This document shows positions 49,282 to 59,868 of a DNA stretch of 64,000 nucleotides, piece after piece. The notes under the pieces were generated by a model. That model ran no database searches and had not been told where the DNA came from. It worked only from the letters and a program-made list of their open reading frames with translations. Location of the stretch: the NCBI GenBank assembly GCA_937864925.1, contig CALMFH010000064.1:19053-83052 (forward strand), written 5' to 3'. This stretch comes from an uncultured Alphaproteobacteria bacterium. Lineage in GTDB: Bacteria; Pseudomonadota; Alphaproteobacteria; Rhizobiales; Ancalomicrobiaceae. A program made the translations under genes and the position numbers. Numbering within the stretch: position 1 is the first letter of the stretch; every line of letters begins with the position of its first letter.

Positions 49282-50889
49282 GTGTCGCTCTTCCGCAACG
49301 TCCTCACCGTCGGTGGTGTCACCCTGGTGTCACGGGTGGCCGGCTTCCTGCGCGATACCGGCCTCGCCGCCGTCCTCGGCGGCGGTCCGGCGGCCGACGC
49401 CTTCGTCGTCGCCTTCCGCCTGCCCAACCTCTTCCGCCGTCTCTTCGCCGAAGGCGCCTTTGCCGCCGCCTTCGTGCCGCTCTTCGTGCGTCGGCGTGCC
49501 GAAGCCGGAGATGCGGCCGCCCGCCGTTTCGCCGGTGAGGCTCTCGCCGGGCTGACCGCGGTGGTCGTGACCGTCACCCTCGCCGCGCTTCTCGCCGCCC
49601 CGCTCCTCGTCGATCTCCTCGCCCCCGGTTTCGCCGCCGACCCGGAGAAGCGCGATCTGGCGATCCGCCTCGCTCGTATCTGCCTGCCCTATCTGGCGGC
49701 GATCACCGTGGTGGCGCTGCTCTCCGGCCTGACCACCGCGGCGCGACGCTTCTTCGCCGCGTCCTTCGCCCCGGTGGTGCTCAATCTGGTGCTGATCACC
49801 GCCCTCCTCCTCACTTTCGTCGCCGACGGCATCGGTCCCGATCGCGCGGCGACGCTCCTCGCCTGGGCGGTGGTGGTCGGCGGGGCGGCCCAGGTCGCCC
49901 TGCTCGTCGTCGCCGTCGTCCGCGCCGGTCTCGCGCCGCCGCTCGTCGCCCCGCGCCTCTCGCCCGAGATCGGCCGCCTCGTCCGCCTCGGCCTGCCCGG
50001 CGTCCTCGCCGGAGCGATGAGCGAGATCAACATCGTGGTCGGCACCGCCATCGCCTCGTCGACCGCCGGCGCCGTCTCCTGGCTCTACTACGCCGATCGC
50101 CTCTACCAGTTGCCACTCGGCGTCGTCGGCATCGCCGTCGGCCAGGTGCTTCTGCCGGAGATCGCCCATCGACTGCAGGGTGGGAGCGTCGAGGCCGGCC
50201 GCGACGTCCAGAACCGGGCGTTGGAGTTCGCTCTCGCCCTGGCCCTGCCGGCGGCGGCGGCATTGGCGCTCCTGGCCGAGCCGATCGTCATGGTGCTGTT
50301 CGAGCGCGGCGCCTTCGCCGCCGCCGACCGCCTCGCCACGGCACGGGCGCTGGCGATCTTCGCCGTGGGACTGCCGGCCTTCGTCCTCGCCCGCGTCCTC
50401 GCCCCGGCCTTCTACGCCCGCGAGGACACGATGACGCCGATGGTGATCGGCGGCGTCGCGGTGGCGGTCAACGTCGCGGTGGCGCTGACCCTGTTGCCGG
50501 TCCTCGGTTGGATCGCGGTCGCCGTCGCCACCGTCGTCGCCGGCTGGGTCAATGCCGGGCTGCTCTTCGCCCGCCTCCTCGCCCACGGTCACTGGCGCAT
50601 CGACGCCGACCTCCGCCGTCGCCTGCCGCGTCTGGCGGTGGCGGCGACGGTGATGGCGGTGTGCCTCCATCTCGCGACGCTCGGCCTCGCCGCAGCCTTC
50701 GAGCCCGGCCGGTCGGTCCTGGTCGCGGGCGCCGCCCTGGCGTTCCTGGTCGGGCTGGGGCTCGCCGTCCACGGCGCTCTGGTGATCGCTCTCGGGGTGA
50801 TCGAACCGGCGATGCCGGCGCTTCTGCGACGTCGGCGCGACGTCGGTGCGAACGAGCCGTCTTGCCCGCGCCCGGAGGATCGCGCATAA
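49282..50889 (+). CDS. murJ: Lipid II flippase MurJ
   Basis: A 535-residue polytopic membrane protein of the MOP superfamily (MviN/MurJ) with about 14 helices. The N-terminus [20 protein letters not shown], with the conserved arginine in SRVAGFLRD, and [20 protein letters not shown] are diagnostic. It moves lipid II to the periplasmic face for peptidoglycan synthesis. GTG start at 49282, 42 bp after glnD; trpS follows after 46 bp. Confidence 0.96.
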   Translation: MSLFRNVLTVGGVTLVSRVAGFLRDTGLAAVLGGGPAADAFVVAFRLPNLFRRLFAEGAFAAAFVPLFVRRRAEAGDAAARRFAGEALAGLTAVVVTVTLAALLAAPLLVDLLAPGFAADPEKRDLAIRLARICLPYLAAITVVALLSGLTTAARRFFAASFAPVVLNLVLITALLLTFVADGIGPDRAATLLAWAVVVGGAAQVALLVVAVVRAGLAPPLVAPRLSPEIGRLVRLGLPGVLAGAMSEINIVVGTAIASSTAGAVSWLYYADRLYQLPLGVVGIAVGQVLLPEIAHRLQGGSVEAGRDVQNRALEFALALALPAAAALALLAEPIVMVLFERGAFAAADRLATARALAIFAVGLPAFVLARVLAPAFYAREDTMTPMVIGGVAVAVNVAVALTLLPVLGWIAVAVATVVAGWVNAGLLFARLLAHGHWRIDADLRRRLPRLAVAATVMAVCLHLATLGLAAAFEPGRSVLVAGAALAFLVGLGLAVHGALVIALGVIEPAMPALLRRRRDVGANEPSCPRPEDRA

Positions 50890-50935
50890 CGCGGCCGGCC
50901 GGCCGATCTTCCGGCGGCCGAGACGGAGCGGGACC

Positions 50936-51997
50936 ATGACCGACGAGAGCCGAGCCACCTTCCAGCCCCGCGTCTTCTCCGGGGTGCAGCCGACCGGCAA
51001 TCTACATCTGGGCAACTACCTCGGCGCCATCCTGCGCTTCGTCGAGATGCAGAAGGCCTTCGACTGCATCTACTGCGTGGTCGATCTGCACGCCATCACC
51101 CAGCCGGTGGCGGTGTGGGGTGGTCCGAAGCAGCTCGCCGCCAACATCCGCGAGGTCACCGCGGCCTTCGTCGCTGCCGGCATCGACCCGGTGAAGCACA
51201 TCGTCTTCAACCAGAGTCGCGTCCCCGAACACGCCGAACTCGCCTGGATCTTCAACTGCGTCGCCCGCATGGGCTGGATGGAGCGGATGACCCAGTTCAA
51301 GGAGAAGGCCGGCAAGGACCGCGAGCGCGCCTCGCTCGGCCTCTTCGCCTACCCGACCCTGATGGCCGCCGACATCCTGGTCTACCGCGCCACCCACGTG
51401 CCGGTCGGCGAGGACCAGAAGCAGCACCTCGAGCTGACCCGCGACATCGCCCAGAAGTTCAACAACGACTTCGCCGAGGCGATCGCCGCGCACGGCCACG
51501 GCGACGCCTTCTTCCCGCTCACCGCGCCGCTGATCCAGGGTCCGGCGACCCGTGTCATGAGCTTGCGCGACGGCACCAAGAAGATGTCGAAGTCGGATCC
51601 CTCCGACCTCAGCCGCATCAACCTGACCGACGACCGCGACACCATCGCCGCCAAGCTCAGGAAGGCCAAGACCGATCCCGAGCCGCTGCCGAGCGAGGTC
51701 GAGGGCCTTTCCGGCCGCCCCGAGGCGCAGAACCTCGTCGGCATCTATGCCGCCCTCTCCGGCCGCACCACCGCCGACGTCCTCGGCCAGTTCGGCGGCG
51801 GTCAGTTCTCCGGCTTCAAGGCGGCGTTGACCGAGCTGGCGGTCGACAAGCTCGGTCCGGTCGGCGCCGAGATGAAGCGGCTGATGGACGATGCCGCCTA
51901 CATCGACGGCATCCTGAAGGACGGCGCCGAGCGTGCCTCGGCGATCGCGAGGCCCGTGATGGACGCGGTCAAGGACATCATCGGCTTCATCCACTGA
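50936..51997 (+). CDS. trpS: Tryptophanyl-tRNA synthetase
   Basis: A 353-residue class I synthetase. The HIGH-type motif is in [16 protein letters not shown] (about 16-31), and the KMSKS loop in [12 protein letters not shown] near 216-227. [20 protein letters not shown] and [14 protein letters not shown] are also conserved. ATG at 50936. A strong hairpin follows at 52018, ending the glnD-murJ-trpS run. Confidence 0.97.
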   Translation: MTDESRATFQPRVFSGVQPTGNLHLGNYLGAILRFVEMQKAFDCIYCVVDLHAITQPVAVWGGPKQLAANIREVTAAFVAAGIDPVKHIVFNQSRVPEHAELAWIFNCVARMGWMERMTQFKEKAGKDRERASLGLFAYPTLMAADILVYRATHVPVGEDQKQHLELTRDIAQKFNNDFAEAIAAHGHGDAFFPLTAPLIQGPATRVMSLRDGTKKMSKSDPSDLSRINLTDDRDTIAAKLRKAKTDPEPLPSEVEGLSGRPEAQNLVGIYAALSGRTTADVLGQFGGGQFSGFKAALTELAVDKLGPVGAEMKRLMDDAAYIDGILKDGAERASAIARPVMDAVKDIIGFIH

Positions 51998-52017
51998 AGT
52001 CGGCCGTGCCGTATCCG

Positions 52018-52056
52018 GCGAAGGGTACCTCCCGATCCCCGGGAGGTGCCCTTCGC
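52018..52056 (+). terminator. Strong hairpin after trpS
   Basis: Arms GCGAAGGGTACCTCCCG (52018-52034) and CGGGAGGTGCCCTTCGC (52040-52056) form a 17-bp stem with one G-T pair and a 5-nt loop, 21 bp after trpS. CGTTTCGTGTT follows, a weak T-rich tail. Confidence 0.8.
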
Positions 52057-52118
52057 CGTTTCGTGTTGGCCGCGACGCTCCCCGACTTGCCGATCGCCGC
52101 GGTCGGTGGCACCGTTCG

Positions 52119-52616
52119 ATGATGGGATTGAAACGCTCCTCTCTCGAGGCCGGACATCGGCGCAAGCTGTTGGTGGTCGTCGACGACTCGCCGGAGTGCG
52201 ATCGTGCCGTCGTCTACGCGTCCCGTCGTGCCGAACACACCGGCGGCGGCCTCGTCCTGCTGCATGTCGTCGAGGACGCCGATTTCCGCGGCTATGTCGG
52301 TCTCGGCGACACGCTGCGCCGACAGGCCCGCGCCGACGCCGAAGCGGTACTCGCCGAGGTCGTCGAACGGGTCCACGGCCTCGCCGCGATCGAGCCGGAG
52401 ACGGTTGTCCGTGAGGGTGTGCCGGCGGTCGAGGTGGTGCGTCACATCGAAGCGGACGCCGACATCGCCGTTCTCGTCCTCGCCGCCGGAACCGGTCCGG
52501 AAGGGCCGGGACCTCTGGTCGCCGCCCTCGCCGGTCGCGGGTCGGGGACCTTTCCGGTGCCGATCACCATCGTCCCCGGCCATCTCACCGATGCCGAGAT
52601 CGCCGCCATCGCCTGA
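52119..52616 (+). CDS. Universal stress protein (UspA family)
   Basis: A 165-residue Usp-fold protein: KLLVVVDDSPECDRAVVYAS at the N-terminus, LVLLHVVEDADFRGYV, and a C-terminal strand region (FPVPITIVPGHL) where ATP-binding members have a G-x2-G-x9-G motif that is only partly recognisable here. The cellular role is not known. It lies 121 bp after trpS, separated by the terminator. In this order (trpS-usp-nifU) it is a normal Hyphomicrobiales core gene. Confidence 0.9.
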   Translation: MMGLKRSSLEAGHRRKLLVVVDDSPECDRAVVYASRRAEHTGGGLVLLHVVEDADFRGYVGLGDTLRRQARADAEAVLAEVVERVHGLAAIEPETVVREGVPAVEVVRHIEADADIAVLVLAAGTGPEGPGPLVAALAGRGSGTFPVPITIVPGHLTDAEIAAIA

Positions 52617-52748
52617 TCCGGATCGGTACGCCCGATGACGGGCCGAAAAGCGGGAGGCGCGACGGGGCCGCGGTCGTCGGACCACGCCACGCGACCGGCT
52701 CGCCCGCTCAGACGGACCGGACGGCGAGGCGAACAGGGGAGGGGTGCC

Positions 52749-53174
52749 ATGGCGGACGAAAGCAGGGTTCGGATCGGCCGGTGCCACTGCGGTGCGGTGC
52801 GTTTCGAAGCGACGCTCGTCGACGACTTCGAATCGATCCGCCGTTGCACCTGCTCCTACTGTCGGATGCGTGGTGCCGTCGTCGCCTCGGCGGAAATGGG
52901 CGGGATCGTCGTCCTCGAGGGCGCCGAGGTGCTGACCAGCTACCGGTTCAACACCGGGACGGCGCAGCATTTCTTCTGTTCGCGCTGCGGCATCTACACC
53001 CATCACCAACGCCGATCGAACCCGAACCAGTACGGCGTCAACGTGGCCTGTTTCGAAGGCGTGAGCCCGTTCGACTTCGCCGAGGTACCGGTCGTGGACG
53101 GCGTCGCCCACCCGAGCGACACCGGCGGACCGCCACGATCGGCCGGCACCCTGCGCTTCGTTCCGGCCGACTGA
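52749..53174 (+). CDS. GFA/CENP-V-domain zinc protein
   Basis: A 141-residue GFA-family protein. Zinc ligands are seen in RCHCGAVRF (residues 11-19), CTCSYCRMRGAV (33-44) and FCSRCGIYTHH (78-88). Members were named for a glutathione-formaldehyde adduct enzyme, but most have no proven activity. The ATG at 52749 is preceded by GGGGAGGGG. It interrupts the usual usp-nifU neighbourhood. Confidence 0.88.
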   Translation: MADESRVRIGRCHCGAVRFEATLVDDFESIRRCTCSYCRMRGAVVASAEMGGIVVLEGAEVLTSYRFNTGTAQHFFCSRCGIYTHHQRRSNPNQYGVNVACFEGVSPFDFAEVPVVDGVAHPSDTGGPPRSAGTLRFVPAD

Positions 53175-53328
53175 CCGGCGCCTTTCGCCGACGCCCGCCC
53201 GGTGACGGGCTCGCCGCGATGCCGGCTCTTCGGTCGCCGTTCGGCGGATTCGGACCCGCGCGATTCACCTCTTTCGCGGGAATCGGCGCCGTTTCGCCGC
53301 GTGCGACCCCCTCTCCGCCCTCCGTCGT

Positions 53329-53357
53329 CTGGACGCGCGCCACGGAAGGCCCTATCT
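53329..53357 (+). promoter_or_regulatory. Sigma70-type promoter upstream of the NifU gene
   Basis: CTGGAC (-35, 53329-53334), 17 bp, CTATCT (-10, 53352-53357), similar to the alphaproteobacterial CTTGAC-N17-CTATAT form. The coding start is 50 bp beyond the -10. Confidence 0.5.
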
Positions 53358-53406
53358 GGAATTCGTCCATTCCGGCTCGGGCCTTGACCCCGAGAGAGGA
53401 GCGAAG

Positions 53407-53961
53407 ATGTTCATCGAGACCGAAGTCACCCCCAACCCCGCCACCTTGAAGTTCGTCCCCGGCCGTGCCGTGCTCGGCGAGGGCGCGCGCGAGTTTCGCT
53501 CGGCGGCACAGGCGTCCGCCTCGCCGCTCGCCGCCGCGCTCTTCGGCATCGAAGGTGTCACCGCCGTCTTTCTCGGCGCCGACTTCGTCTCGGTCACCAA
53601 GGACGGGCCGGAGTGGCAGCATCTGAAGCCGGCGATCCTCGGCACCATCATGGAACACTTCCTCTCCGGTGCCCCGATCGTCACCGGCGGCGCCGAGAAG
53701 GGTGCCTCGCTCGACGGTTATTCGGAGAACGACCGCCGTATCATCGCCACCATCGAGCAGCTGCTCGAGGAACGCGTCCGCCCGGCGGTCGCCGGCGACG
53801 GCGGCGACATCACCTTCGCCCGGTGGGACAACGGCATCGTCTGGCTGACCATGCGCGGCGCCTGCTCCGGCTGCCCCTCCTCCACCGCCACCCTGCGCAA
53901 CGGTGTACAGAACCTGCTGAAGCACTTCATCCCGGAAGTGATCGAGGTTCGCGCCGCCTGA
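53407..53961 (+). CDS. NifU/Nfu-family iron-sulfur cluster carrier
   Basis: A 184-residue Nfu protein. The N-terminal Nfu_N domain begins MFIETEVTPNPATLKFVPGR; the C-terminal NifU domain has RPAVAGDGGDITF and the cluster ligands in RGACSGCPSSTAT (CxxC near 152-155). Such proteins carry 4Fe-4S clusters to client enzymes, which in this window could include MiaB. The gene heads the tsaB-rimI-fur-plsC-miaB run. Confidence 0.95.
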   Translation: MFIETEVTPNPATLKFVPGRAVLGEGAREFRSAAQASASPLAAALFGIEGVTAVFLGADFVSVTKDGPEWQHLKPAILGTIMEHFLSGAPIVTGGAEKGASLDGYSENDRRIIATIEQLLEERVRPAVAGDGGDITFARWDNGIVWLTMRGACSGCPSSTATLRNGVQNLLKHFIPEVIEVRAA

Positions 53962-53990
53962 CGCAGGTGTCGGCAATCGCCCTGGCCGCC

Positions 53991-54710
53991 ATGATCCTGC
54001 TCGCCGTCGACACCGCCCTCGATGCCTGCGCCGCCGCGGTCGCCACCGATCGCGACGGCCGGATCGACGTCGTCGGTGTGACCGAGGTCATCGGCCGTGG
54101 CCATGCCGAGTGCCTGATGCGGGTGGTCGACGATGCCCTCGCCCTGGCCGGCGTCGGTCATGCCGACCTCGACGGCTATGCCGTGTCGATCGGCCCCGGC
54201 AGCTTCACCGGGATCCGCGTCGGCGTCGCCGCGGTGCGCGGCTTCGCCCTCGCATCCGCCAAGCCGGCGGTCTCGATCACTTCGCTCGAAGCGCTGGCGG
54301 CCGAGGGACGGGAGATACGCCCCGGCCGTCCGATCCTCGCCGTGCTCGACGCCCGCAAGGACGAGGTCTATGCCCAGGCCTTCGACGCCGCCGGTCGTCC
54401 GGTCGGCGCGGCGGTGGTGACTTCGGCGGCGCGGGCCGCCGCGTCGGCCGCCGATCTCGGCGCCACCCTGATCGGCTCAGGCGCCCCGCTCCTCGCCGCC
54501 GCGGATCCGACCCTCGACCTCGCCGCCGCGACCGCCTTCCCGGCGATCGACACCATCGCTCGTCTGGCGGTGTCGCGCTTCGCCGGCGCCGTGGTGGGCC
54601 GTGATCTGCCCACACCGCTCTACGTTCGCCCTCCCGACGCCAAGCCGCAGGGGGCGGCACGCCTCGCTCGGCTGACGCCGGGGGGTCTCGCCGTCGGAGG
54701 TGCCCCGTGA
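53991..54710 (+). CDS. tsaB: tRNA threonylcarbamoyladenosine synthesis protein TsaB
   Basis: A 239-residue TsaB (YeaZ), the scaffold partner of TsaD in making t6A37 of tRNA. MILLAVDTALDACAAAVATD starts the ASKHA fold, and YAVSIGPGSFTGIRVGVAAV is the family signature (about 62-81). ATG at 53991, 29 bp after the NifU gene; its end overlaps rimI by GTGA. Confidence 0.94.
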   Translation: MILLAVDTALDACAAAVATDRDGRIDVVGVTEVIGRGHAECLMRVVDDALALAGVGHADLDGYAVSIGPGSFTGIRVGVAAVRGFALASAKPAVSITSLEALAAEGREIRPGRPILAVLDARKDEVYAQAFDAAGRPVGAAVVTSAARAAASAADLGATLIGSGAPLLAAADPTLDLAAATAFPAIDTIARLAVSRFAGAVVGRDLPTPLYVRPPDAKPQGAARLARLTPGGLAVGGAP

Positions 54711-55231
54711 GCATGTGGGACTATGCCGACTGGGTGCCTGCCTGGAACTGGTGGACCATGCCGGTCACCGTGGTCGGTGACGCGCGTACCGAGGATCTGG
54801 AGCGCCTCGCCGCCATCCATGCCGCGAGTTTCCCCGCCGCCGCCTGGAGCGCCGCCGATCTCGCCGCACTGCTGCGCGAAGAAACGGTCTTCGGTCTGGT
54901 GGTGCGCCGGGCCAACTTCTTCGGCACGCGCTCGGCCGTCGCCTTCGTGTTGGTCCGGCTGGTTGCCGGTGAGGGCGAGATCCTCACCATCGCCGTCGAT
55001 CCCGCCCATCGCCGCCGCGGCTTCGCCCGGCAGCTGATGGATCACGTCCTGCGCCACCTCTATCACGACCGGGCCGAGGCCCTGTTCCTGGAGGTCGACG
55101 CCGGCAACGATGCCGCGCTGGCGCTCTACCGGCGTCTGCGCTTCCGAAAAGTCGGCGAACGCAAGGGCTACTACGCCCACGGTTCGGTTCCCGGCGCCAC
55201 GGCGCTTGTCATGCGGGCCGATCTTCGCTAA
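54707..55231 (+). CDS. rimI: Ribosomal-protein-alanine N-acetyltransferase RimI
   Basis: A 174-residue GNAT. The acetyl-CoA motif ILTIAVDPAHRRRGFARQLM lies at about 85-104, with LFLEVDAGNDAALALYRRLRF after it, as in RimI, which acetylates ribosomal protein S18. Three starts are possible: GTG 54707 (overlapping the tsaB stop), ATG 54713, and ATG 54758. The first keeps coupling with tsaB; the last gives the standard RimI N-terminus. Confidence 0.9.
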   Translation: MSMWDYADWVPAWNWWTMPVTVVGDARTEDLERLAAIHAASFPAAAWSAADLAALLREETVFGLVVRRANFFGTRSAVAFVLVRLVAGEGEILTIAVDPAHRRRGFARQLMDHVLRHLYHDRAEALFLEVDAGNDAALALYRRLRFRKVGERKGYYAHGSVPGATALVMRADLR

Positions 55232-55267
55232 TCGCGGACTCGTCGCCCCCGTTCCTGGAGGTCGCCC

Positions 55268-55726
55268 GTGACTCGATCGACCCACCCCGAAGGCGAGAGC
55301 CCCGCCCCCGACGCCGCGCTCGAGGATCGCTGCGTCGCCGCCGGTATGCGGATGACCGATCAGCGTCGTGTCATCGCCCGGGTGATCGAGACCTCGCTCG
55401 ACCATCCGGATGTCGAAGAGCTGCACCGCCGTGCCGCGGCGATCGATCGGCGCATCTCGATCTCCACCGTCTACCGCACGGTGAAGCTGTTCGAGGACAC
55501 CGGCATCATCGAGCGCCACGACTTCCGCGACGGCCGCTCGCGCTACGAGACCGTGTCGGACGACCACCACGACCACCTGATCGATCTGAGGACCGGCAAG
55601 GTGGTGGAGTTCCGCAACGCCGACATCGAGAAACTGCAGCAGGCGATCGCGCGTCAGCTCGGCTTCAAACTCGTCGATCATCGACTGGAGCTCTACGGCG
55701 TGCCTCTCGACGACGAACCGTCGTGA
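55268..55726 (+). CDS. Fur-family metal regulator, probably Mur-type
   Basis: A 152-residue Fur-superfamily repressor. The DNA-binding domain has MRMTDQRRVIARVIETS and RISISTVYRTVKLFEDTGII; the metal site includes SDDHHDHLIDL near 94-104. The C-terminal CxxC zinc pairs of E. coli Fur are absent, and the gene follows rimI; both fit the manganese-responsive Mur of rhizobia rather than Irr. GTG start at 55268 follows TGGAGG. Metal preference is inferred. Confidence 0.88.
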   Translation: MTRSTHPEGESPAPDAALEDRCVAAGMRMTDQRRVIARVIETSLDHPDVEELHRRAAAIDRRISISTVYRTVKLFEDTGIIERHDFRDGRSRYETVSDDHHDHLIDLRTGKVVEFRNADIEKLQQAIARQLGFKLVDHRLELYGVPLDDEPS

Positions 55727-55730
55727 TCCC

Positions 55731-56513
55731 ATGAGGCGTGTCGCCGCCGGCTTGGCGCTGACGAAGCTCGCGACCCTCACCGCCCTGGCGCTGCCGTTGC
55801 AGATGCTGGCGGTCAGGGCCGACTGGCGCCTCGCCGCGCGCCTGCCGGTGTGGTGGCACCGTCGCGTCCTCGACGCGCTGGCGGTGCGCATCCACGTCCG
55901 CGGCGCACCGGTCGACGCCCGGCCGTTGCTGGTCACCCCCAATCACTCCTCCTGGCTCGACATCCCGGTCATCGCCTCGCTGATGCCGACCTCCTTCGTC
56001 GCCAAGGCGGAAGTGGCGGGGTGGCCGCTCTTCGGCCTCCTCGCCAAGCTGCAACGCACCGTTTTCGTCGACCGCACCCGCCGCACCGCCACCGGCTCTG
56101 CCGCCTCCGAACTCGGCACCCGCCTCTCCGAGGGCGACTGCATGGTGCTCTTTCCCGAGGGTACCTCCTGGCGCGGCGACGAGGTGCTGCCCTTCCGGTC
56201 GGCGCTCATCGGCGCGGCGCGCACCGCCATCCTCCACGGCGGCCACGACCGGGTCTGGGTGCAGCCTTTGACCCTCGCCTACAAGCGCCTCGGCGGCCTG
56301 CCGATCGGCCGCGCCGAGCGCGCCCGCGTCGGCTGGTACGGCGACACCGAACTGCCCCGGCATCTCTGGGGGGTGTTCCTCGCCGGCGGCCTCGACGTCG
56401 AGGTGATCTGGGGCGAGGCACTTCCCTTCGACGAGACGACCAACCGCAAGACCCTCGCCGCCACCCTGGAGGCGACCGTCCGCCGTGACCTTCTCGCCGC
56501 GCTGAGGCCGTGA
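55731..56513 (+). CDS. plsC: 1-acyl-sn-glycerol-3-phosphate acyltransferase (PlsC family)
   Basis: A 260-residue lysophospholipid acyltransferase. A short N-terminal hydrophobic region is followed by the catalytic NHSSWLD (the H-x4-D motif, about 67-73) and the substrate-binding FPEGTSWRGDEVLPF (about 141-155). It makes phosphatidic acid or acylates lyso-ornithine lipid (OlsA belongs to the same family). ATG at 55731 is 4 bp after the fur gene. Confidence 0.92.
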   Translation: MRRVAAGLALTKLATLTALALPLQMLAVRADWRLAARLPVWWHRRVLDALAVRIHVRGAPVDARPLLVTPNHSSWLDIPVIASLMPTSFVAKAEVAGWPLFGLLAKLQRTVFVDRTRRTATGSAASELGTRLSEGDCMVLFPEGTSWRGDEVLPFRSALIGAARTAILHGGHDRVWVQPLTLAYKRLGGLPIGRAERARVGWYGDTELPRHLWGVFLAGGLDVEVIWGEALPFDETTNRKTLAATLEATVRRDLLAALRP

Positions 56514-56693
56514 CGGGTTCACGCCGCCGTCACGAAGCAGGATTGTTGTTCACCGGGTCGGCGATCCGCGCTAGAGGTGGCGACGGACGTCGCGACCGGT
56601 GCCATCGTGGTGCCGGCGTCGGCGGAAGCGGTGACGGAACCTGCGAAGGGCACGATACGCGGCGGTCTTTCGACGCGCCGCGCGGACGAATCG

Positions 56694-58076
56694 ATGAGCG
56701 AGAACAGGAAAGTCTTCCTCAAGACCTACGGCTGCCAGATGAACGTCTACGACTCGGAGCGTATGGCGGACACCCTGGTACCCTCCGGTTGGAGCGAGGC
56801 CGCCAGCGCCGACGAGGCCGATCTCGTCATCCTCAACACCTGCCACATCCGTGAGAAGGCGTCGGAGAAGGTCTATTCCGAACTCGGCCGTCTGCGCGTG
56901 CTCAAGGGCGAGAAGGCCGAGCGCGGCGAGAAGCTGATGGTCGCCGTCGCCGGCTGCGTCGCCCAGGCCGAGGGCGTCGAGATCGCCCGGCGCGCGCCGG
57001 TGGTCGACATGGTCGTCGGCCCGCAGAGCTACCACCGCCTGCCCGAGATCCTGGCGCGGGCGGACAACGGGTCGCGCGTCGTCGAAACCGAATTCGCCGT
57101 CGAGGACAAGTTCGACCAACTCGCCGCGCCCTCGCGTGAGAAGACGGTGGCCCGCGGCCTGACCGCCTTCCTCACCGTGCAGGAGGGTTGCGACAAGTTC
57201 TGCACCTTCTGCGTCGTCCCCTACACCCGCGGTGTCGAGACCTCGCGTCCCGTCGATCGCATCGTCGCCGAGGCCGAGCGGCTGGCCGCGGCCGGGGTGC
57301 GCGAGGTGACGCTGCTCGGCCAGAACGTCGACGCCTATCATGGGCAAGGCCCCGACGGCGACGCCTGGAGCTTGGGCCGACTGGTGCGCCGCCTCGCCGA
57401 CGTCCCCGGCCTCGATCGCATCCGCTACACCACCTCGCACCCGCGTGACATGGGCGACGACCTGATCGAGGCGCACCGCGATCTGCCGCAGCTGATGCCG
57501 TGGCTTCATCTTCCCGTGCAATCCGGTTCCGACCGCATCCTGGCGGCGATGAACCGCCGCCACGCCGCCGCCGACTATCTGCGTCTCGTCGAGCGCATCC
57601 GCGCCGCTCGCCCCGACATCGCCATGTCCGGCGACTTCATCGTCGGCTTCCCCGGCGAGACGGAAGAGGACTTCCAGGCGACGCTGCGCCTCGTCGAGGA
57701 GGTCGGCTACGCTTCGGCCTTCACCTTCAAGTACTCCGCCCGTCCCGGCACCCCGGCGGCGGCGGACGAGGACCAGATCGCCGAGGACGTGAAGATCGAA
57801 CGGCTCCACCGCCTCCAGGCCCTGATCGATCGTCAGACCCGCGACTTCAACGCGTCCCGCCTCGGCATGGTGATGGACGTGCTGTTCGAGAAGCCCGGCC
57901 GCAAGGCGGGCCAGCTCGGCGGTCGCTCGCCCTGGCTCCAGGCGGTCCATGTGACGGCGCCGACCGATCTTCTCGGCCGCATCGTGCCGGTCCGCATCGA
58001 TGCGGTCGGTGCCAATTCGCTCTCCGGCGTGCTGGTCGAAGCGGCCCGCGCCCCTCATCAGGGAGATGCCCCTTGA
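56694..58076 (+). CDS. miaB: tRNA-2-methylthio-N6-dimethylallyladenosine synthase MiaB
   Basis: A 460-residue radical-SAM methylthiotransferase. The N-terminal UPF0004 domain begins [20 protein letters not shown] with the first of three cluster cysteines; the radical-SAM site is [16 protein letters not shown] near 164-179, and a TRAM domain closes it. It modifies A37 of tRNAs reading UNN codons. The ATG at 56694 is used; the open frame extends 39 codons further without similarity. A TTGTTC/GCTAGA pair at 56546-56575 is a possible promoter. Its stop overlaps phoH. Confidence 0.97.
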   Translation: MSENRKVFLKTYGCQMNVYDSERMADTLVPSGWSEAASADEADLVILNTCHIREKASEKVYSELGRLRVLKGEKAERGEKLMVAVAGCVAQAEGVEIARRAPVVDMVVGPQSYHRLPEILARADNGSRVVETEFAVEDKFDQLAAPSREKTVARGLTAFLTVQEGCDKFCTFCVVPYTRGVETSRPVDRIVAEAERLAAAGVREVTLLGQNVDAYHGQGPDGDAWSLGRLVRRLADVPGLDRIRYTTSHPRDMGDDLIEAHRDLPQLMPWLHLPVQSGSDRILAAMNRRHAAADYLRLVERIRAARPDIAMSGDFIVGFPGETEEDFQATLRLVEEVGYASAFTFKYSARPGTPAAADEDQIAEDVKIERLHRLQALIDRQTRDFNASRLGMVMDVLFEKPGRKAGQLGGRSPWLQAVHVTAPTDLLGRIVPVRIDAVGANSLSGVLVEAARAPHQGDAP

Positions 58077-59251
58077 CCGATGACCGGCGTCCGTCGTCCT
58101 CGAGCTTCCCGGTGACGGGCCACGCCTCCGACCTGACCCACGTCGTCCTCGCCTTCGACGACAACCGGCTGGTCGGCGACCTCTTCGGTCAGTTCGACCA
58201 GAACCTCGCCGAAATCGAGCGCCGCCTGCACGTCACCCTGGTCGCTCACGGCAACCAGGTGACGGTGAAGGGTGACCACGACGCCTGCGATCGCGCCCGC
58301 CGGGTGCTGGAGAGCCTCTGGGAACGTCTGCAGTCCGGGCTCGAGATCCACCCGGGCGACGTCGACGGCGCCATCCGCATGGCGGACGCCGAGGGCGAGC
58401 AGCTGCCGCTGCCCACCCTCGAACCCAAGGCGCGCTTCACACCGGCGACCATCTCCACCCGCCGCAAGACCGTCTCGGCCCGAACCCCGGCCCAGGACGC
58501 CTATGTCCGCGCCATGGGCCGCGCCGATCTCGTCTTCGGCATCGGCCCGGCCGGCACCGGCAAGACCTATCTGGCGGTCGCCTATGCCGCCGCCCTGATC
58601 GAGCGCGGCGACGTCGACCGGCTGATCCTGTCGCGCCCGGCGGTCGAGGCGGGGGAACGTCTCGGGTTTCTCCCCGGCGACATGAAGGAGAAGGTCGATC
58701 CCTATCTGCGCCCGCTCTACGACGCGCTCTACGACATGATGCCGGCGGAGAAGGTCGAGCGCGGCCTCCAGTCCGGCATGATCGAGGTGGCGCCACTCGC
58801 CTTCATGCGCGGCCGCACCCTGTCGAACGCCGTCGTGTTGCTCGATGAGGCGCAGAACTGCACGACGATGCAGATGAAGATGTTCCTCACCCGGCTCGGC
58901 GAGAACTCCAAGATGATCGTCACCGGCGATCCCACCCAGGTCGACCTGCCGTCGGGTACCCGCTCCGGCCTCGTCGACGCGCTGGAGATCCTCGCCGGCA
59001 TGGAGGGGATGATCCGGGTGAACTTCACCGAGAAGGACGTGGTGCGCCACGAACTGGTCGCCCGTATCGTCAAGGCCTACGACGACGCCTCGCGCGACAA
59101 GCTCGCCGCCGAGCGCGAACAGCGCGAGCGCTGGGCGGCCGAACGCGACGCCCGCCTCGCCGCCGAACGCGACATGCGCGCCGACAACGAACGCGATCTG
59201 CGCGACAAGTACGGCATCGACCCGCGTACCGGCGGCGGAGGCCGATCGTGA
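58073..59251 (+). CDS. ybeZ: PhoH-family ATPase (PhoH/YbeZ)
   Basis: A 392-residue PhoH-like protein. An N-terminal KH-like segment (about 35-75; [20 protein letters not shown]) precedes the P-loop ATPase with [19 protein letters not shown] near 157-175, [19 protein letters not shown], and [20 protein letters not shown]. The charged tail (about 340-385) is Arg/Glu/Ala-rich, likely a helix. The start is a TTG at 58073 that overlaps the miaB stop. YbeZ works with YbeY in ribosome and rRNA maturation; the two genes overlap by 4 bp here. Confidence 0.94.
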   Translation: MTDDRRPSSSSFPVTGHASDLTHVVLAFDDNRLVGDLFGQFDQNLAEIERRLHVTLVAHGNQVTVKGDHDACDRARRVLESLWERLQSGLEIHPGDVDGAIRMADAEGEQLPLPTLEPKARFTPATISTRRKTVSARTPAQDAYVRAMGRADLVFGIGPAGTGKTYLAVAYAAALIERGDVDRLILSRPAVEAGERLGFLPGDMKEKVDPYLRPLYDALYDMMPAEKVERGLQSGMIEVAPLAFMRGRTLSNAVVLLDEAQNCTTMQMKMFLTRLGENSKMIVTGDPTQVDLPSGTRSGLVDALEILAGMEGMIRVNFTEKDVVRHELVARIVKAYDDASRDKLAAEREQRERWAAERDARLAAERDMRADNERDLRDKYGIDPRTGGGGRS

Positions 59252-59754
59252 GCGACGACCCGGCGATCGCCGTCGACATCGCGATCGAGGCCGAGGCCTG
59301 GGGCGAGGAGGTGCGCTGGCGCCGGCTCGTCGAGACCGTCGCCGCCGCGGTCGCCGCCCGCCCCGAGCTGATGGTGCCCGATGATGCCGAGCTGTCGCTG
59401 GTGCTCACCGACGACGACCGCATCCGCCGCCTCAATCGCGACTGGCGCGGCTTCGACAAGCCGACCAACGTCCTCTCCTTCCCCGGCGCCGACGAAGACG
59501 ATCCGGGCCCGCTCCTCGGCGACGTCGTCGTCGCCTTCGAGACGACGGCGCGCGAGGCGACGGAGGCGGGCAGGTCGCTCGACGACCACGTCGCCCATCT
59601 CCTCGTCCACGGCCTCCTCCACCTCTTCGGCTTCGACCACGAGACCGACGCCGAGGCCGAGGAGATGGAAGCGCTGGAGACCGACATCCTCGCCGGCATC
59701 GGTGTCGCCGACCCCTATGCCGACGGCGATCCGACGACCGAGCGGCCGGCGTGA
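59248..59754 (+). CDS. ybeY: Endoribonuclease YbeY
   Basis: A 168-residue single-strand-specific metalloendoribonuclease used in 16S rRNA 3' maturation. The zinc site HLLVHGLLHLFGFDHETD (H-x3-H-x5-H) lies at about 114-131, and NVLSFPG is the second conserved stretch. GTG start overlaps the phoH stop. Confidence 0.96.
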   Translation: MSDDPAIAVDIAIEAEAWGEEVRWRRLVETVAAAVAARPELMVPDDAELSLVLTDDDRIRRLNRDWRGFDKPTNVLSFPGADEDDPGPLLGDVVVAFETTAREATEAGRSLDDHVAHLLVHGLLHLFGFDHETDAEAEEMEALETDILAGIGVADPYADGDPTTERPA

Positions 59755-59868
59755 GGCCCTCGCGGCTTCGTCGGCCGAAGAATTGACAGGTCCGGCCCCC
59801 CCGCCGCACCATGCCGCACCGGATCGCTCCGGCCCACCGCCGGAACGCCCACGAGAGACCCGATCGAG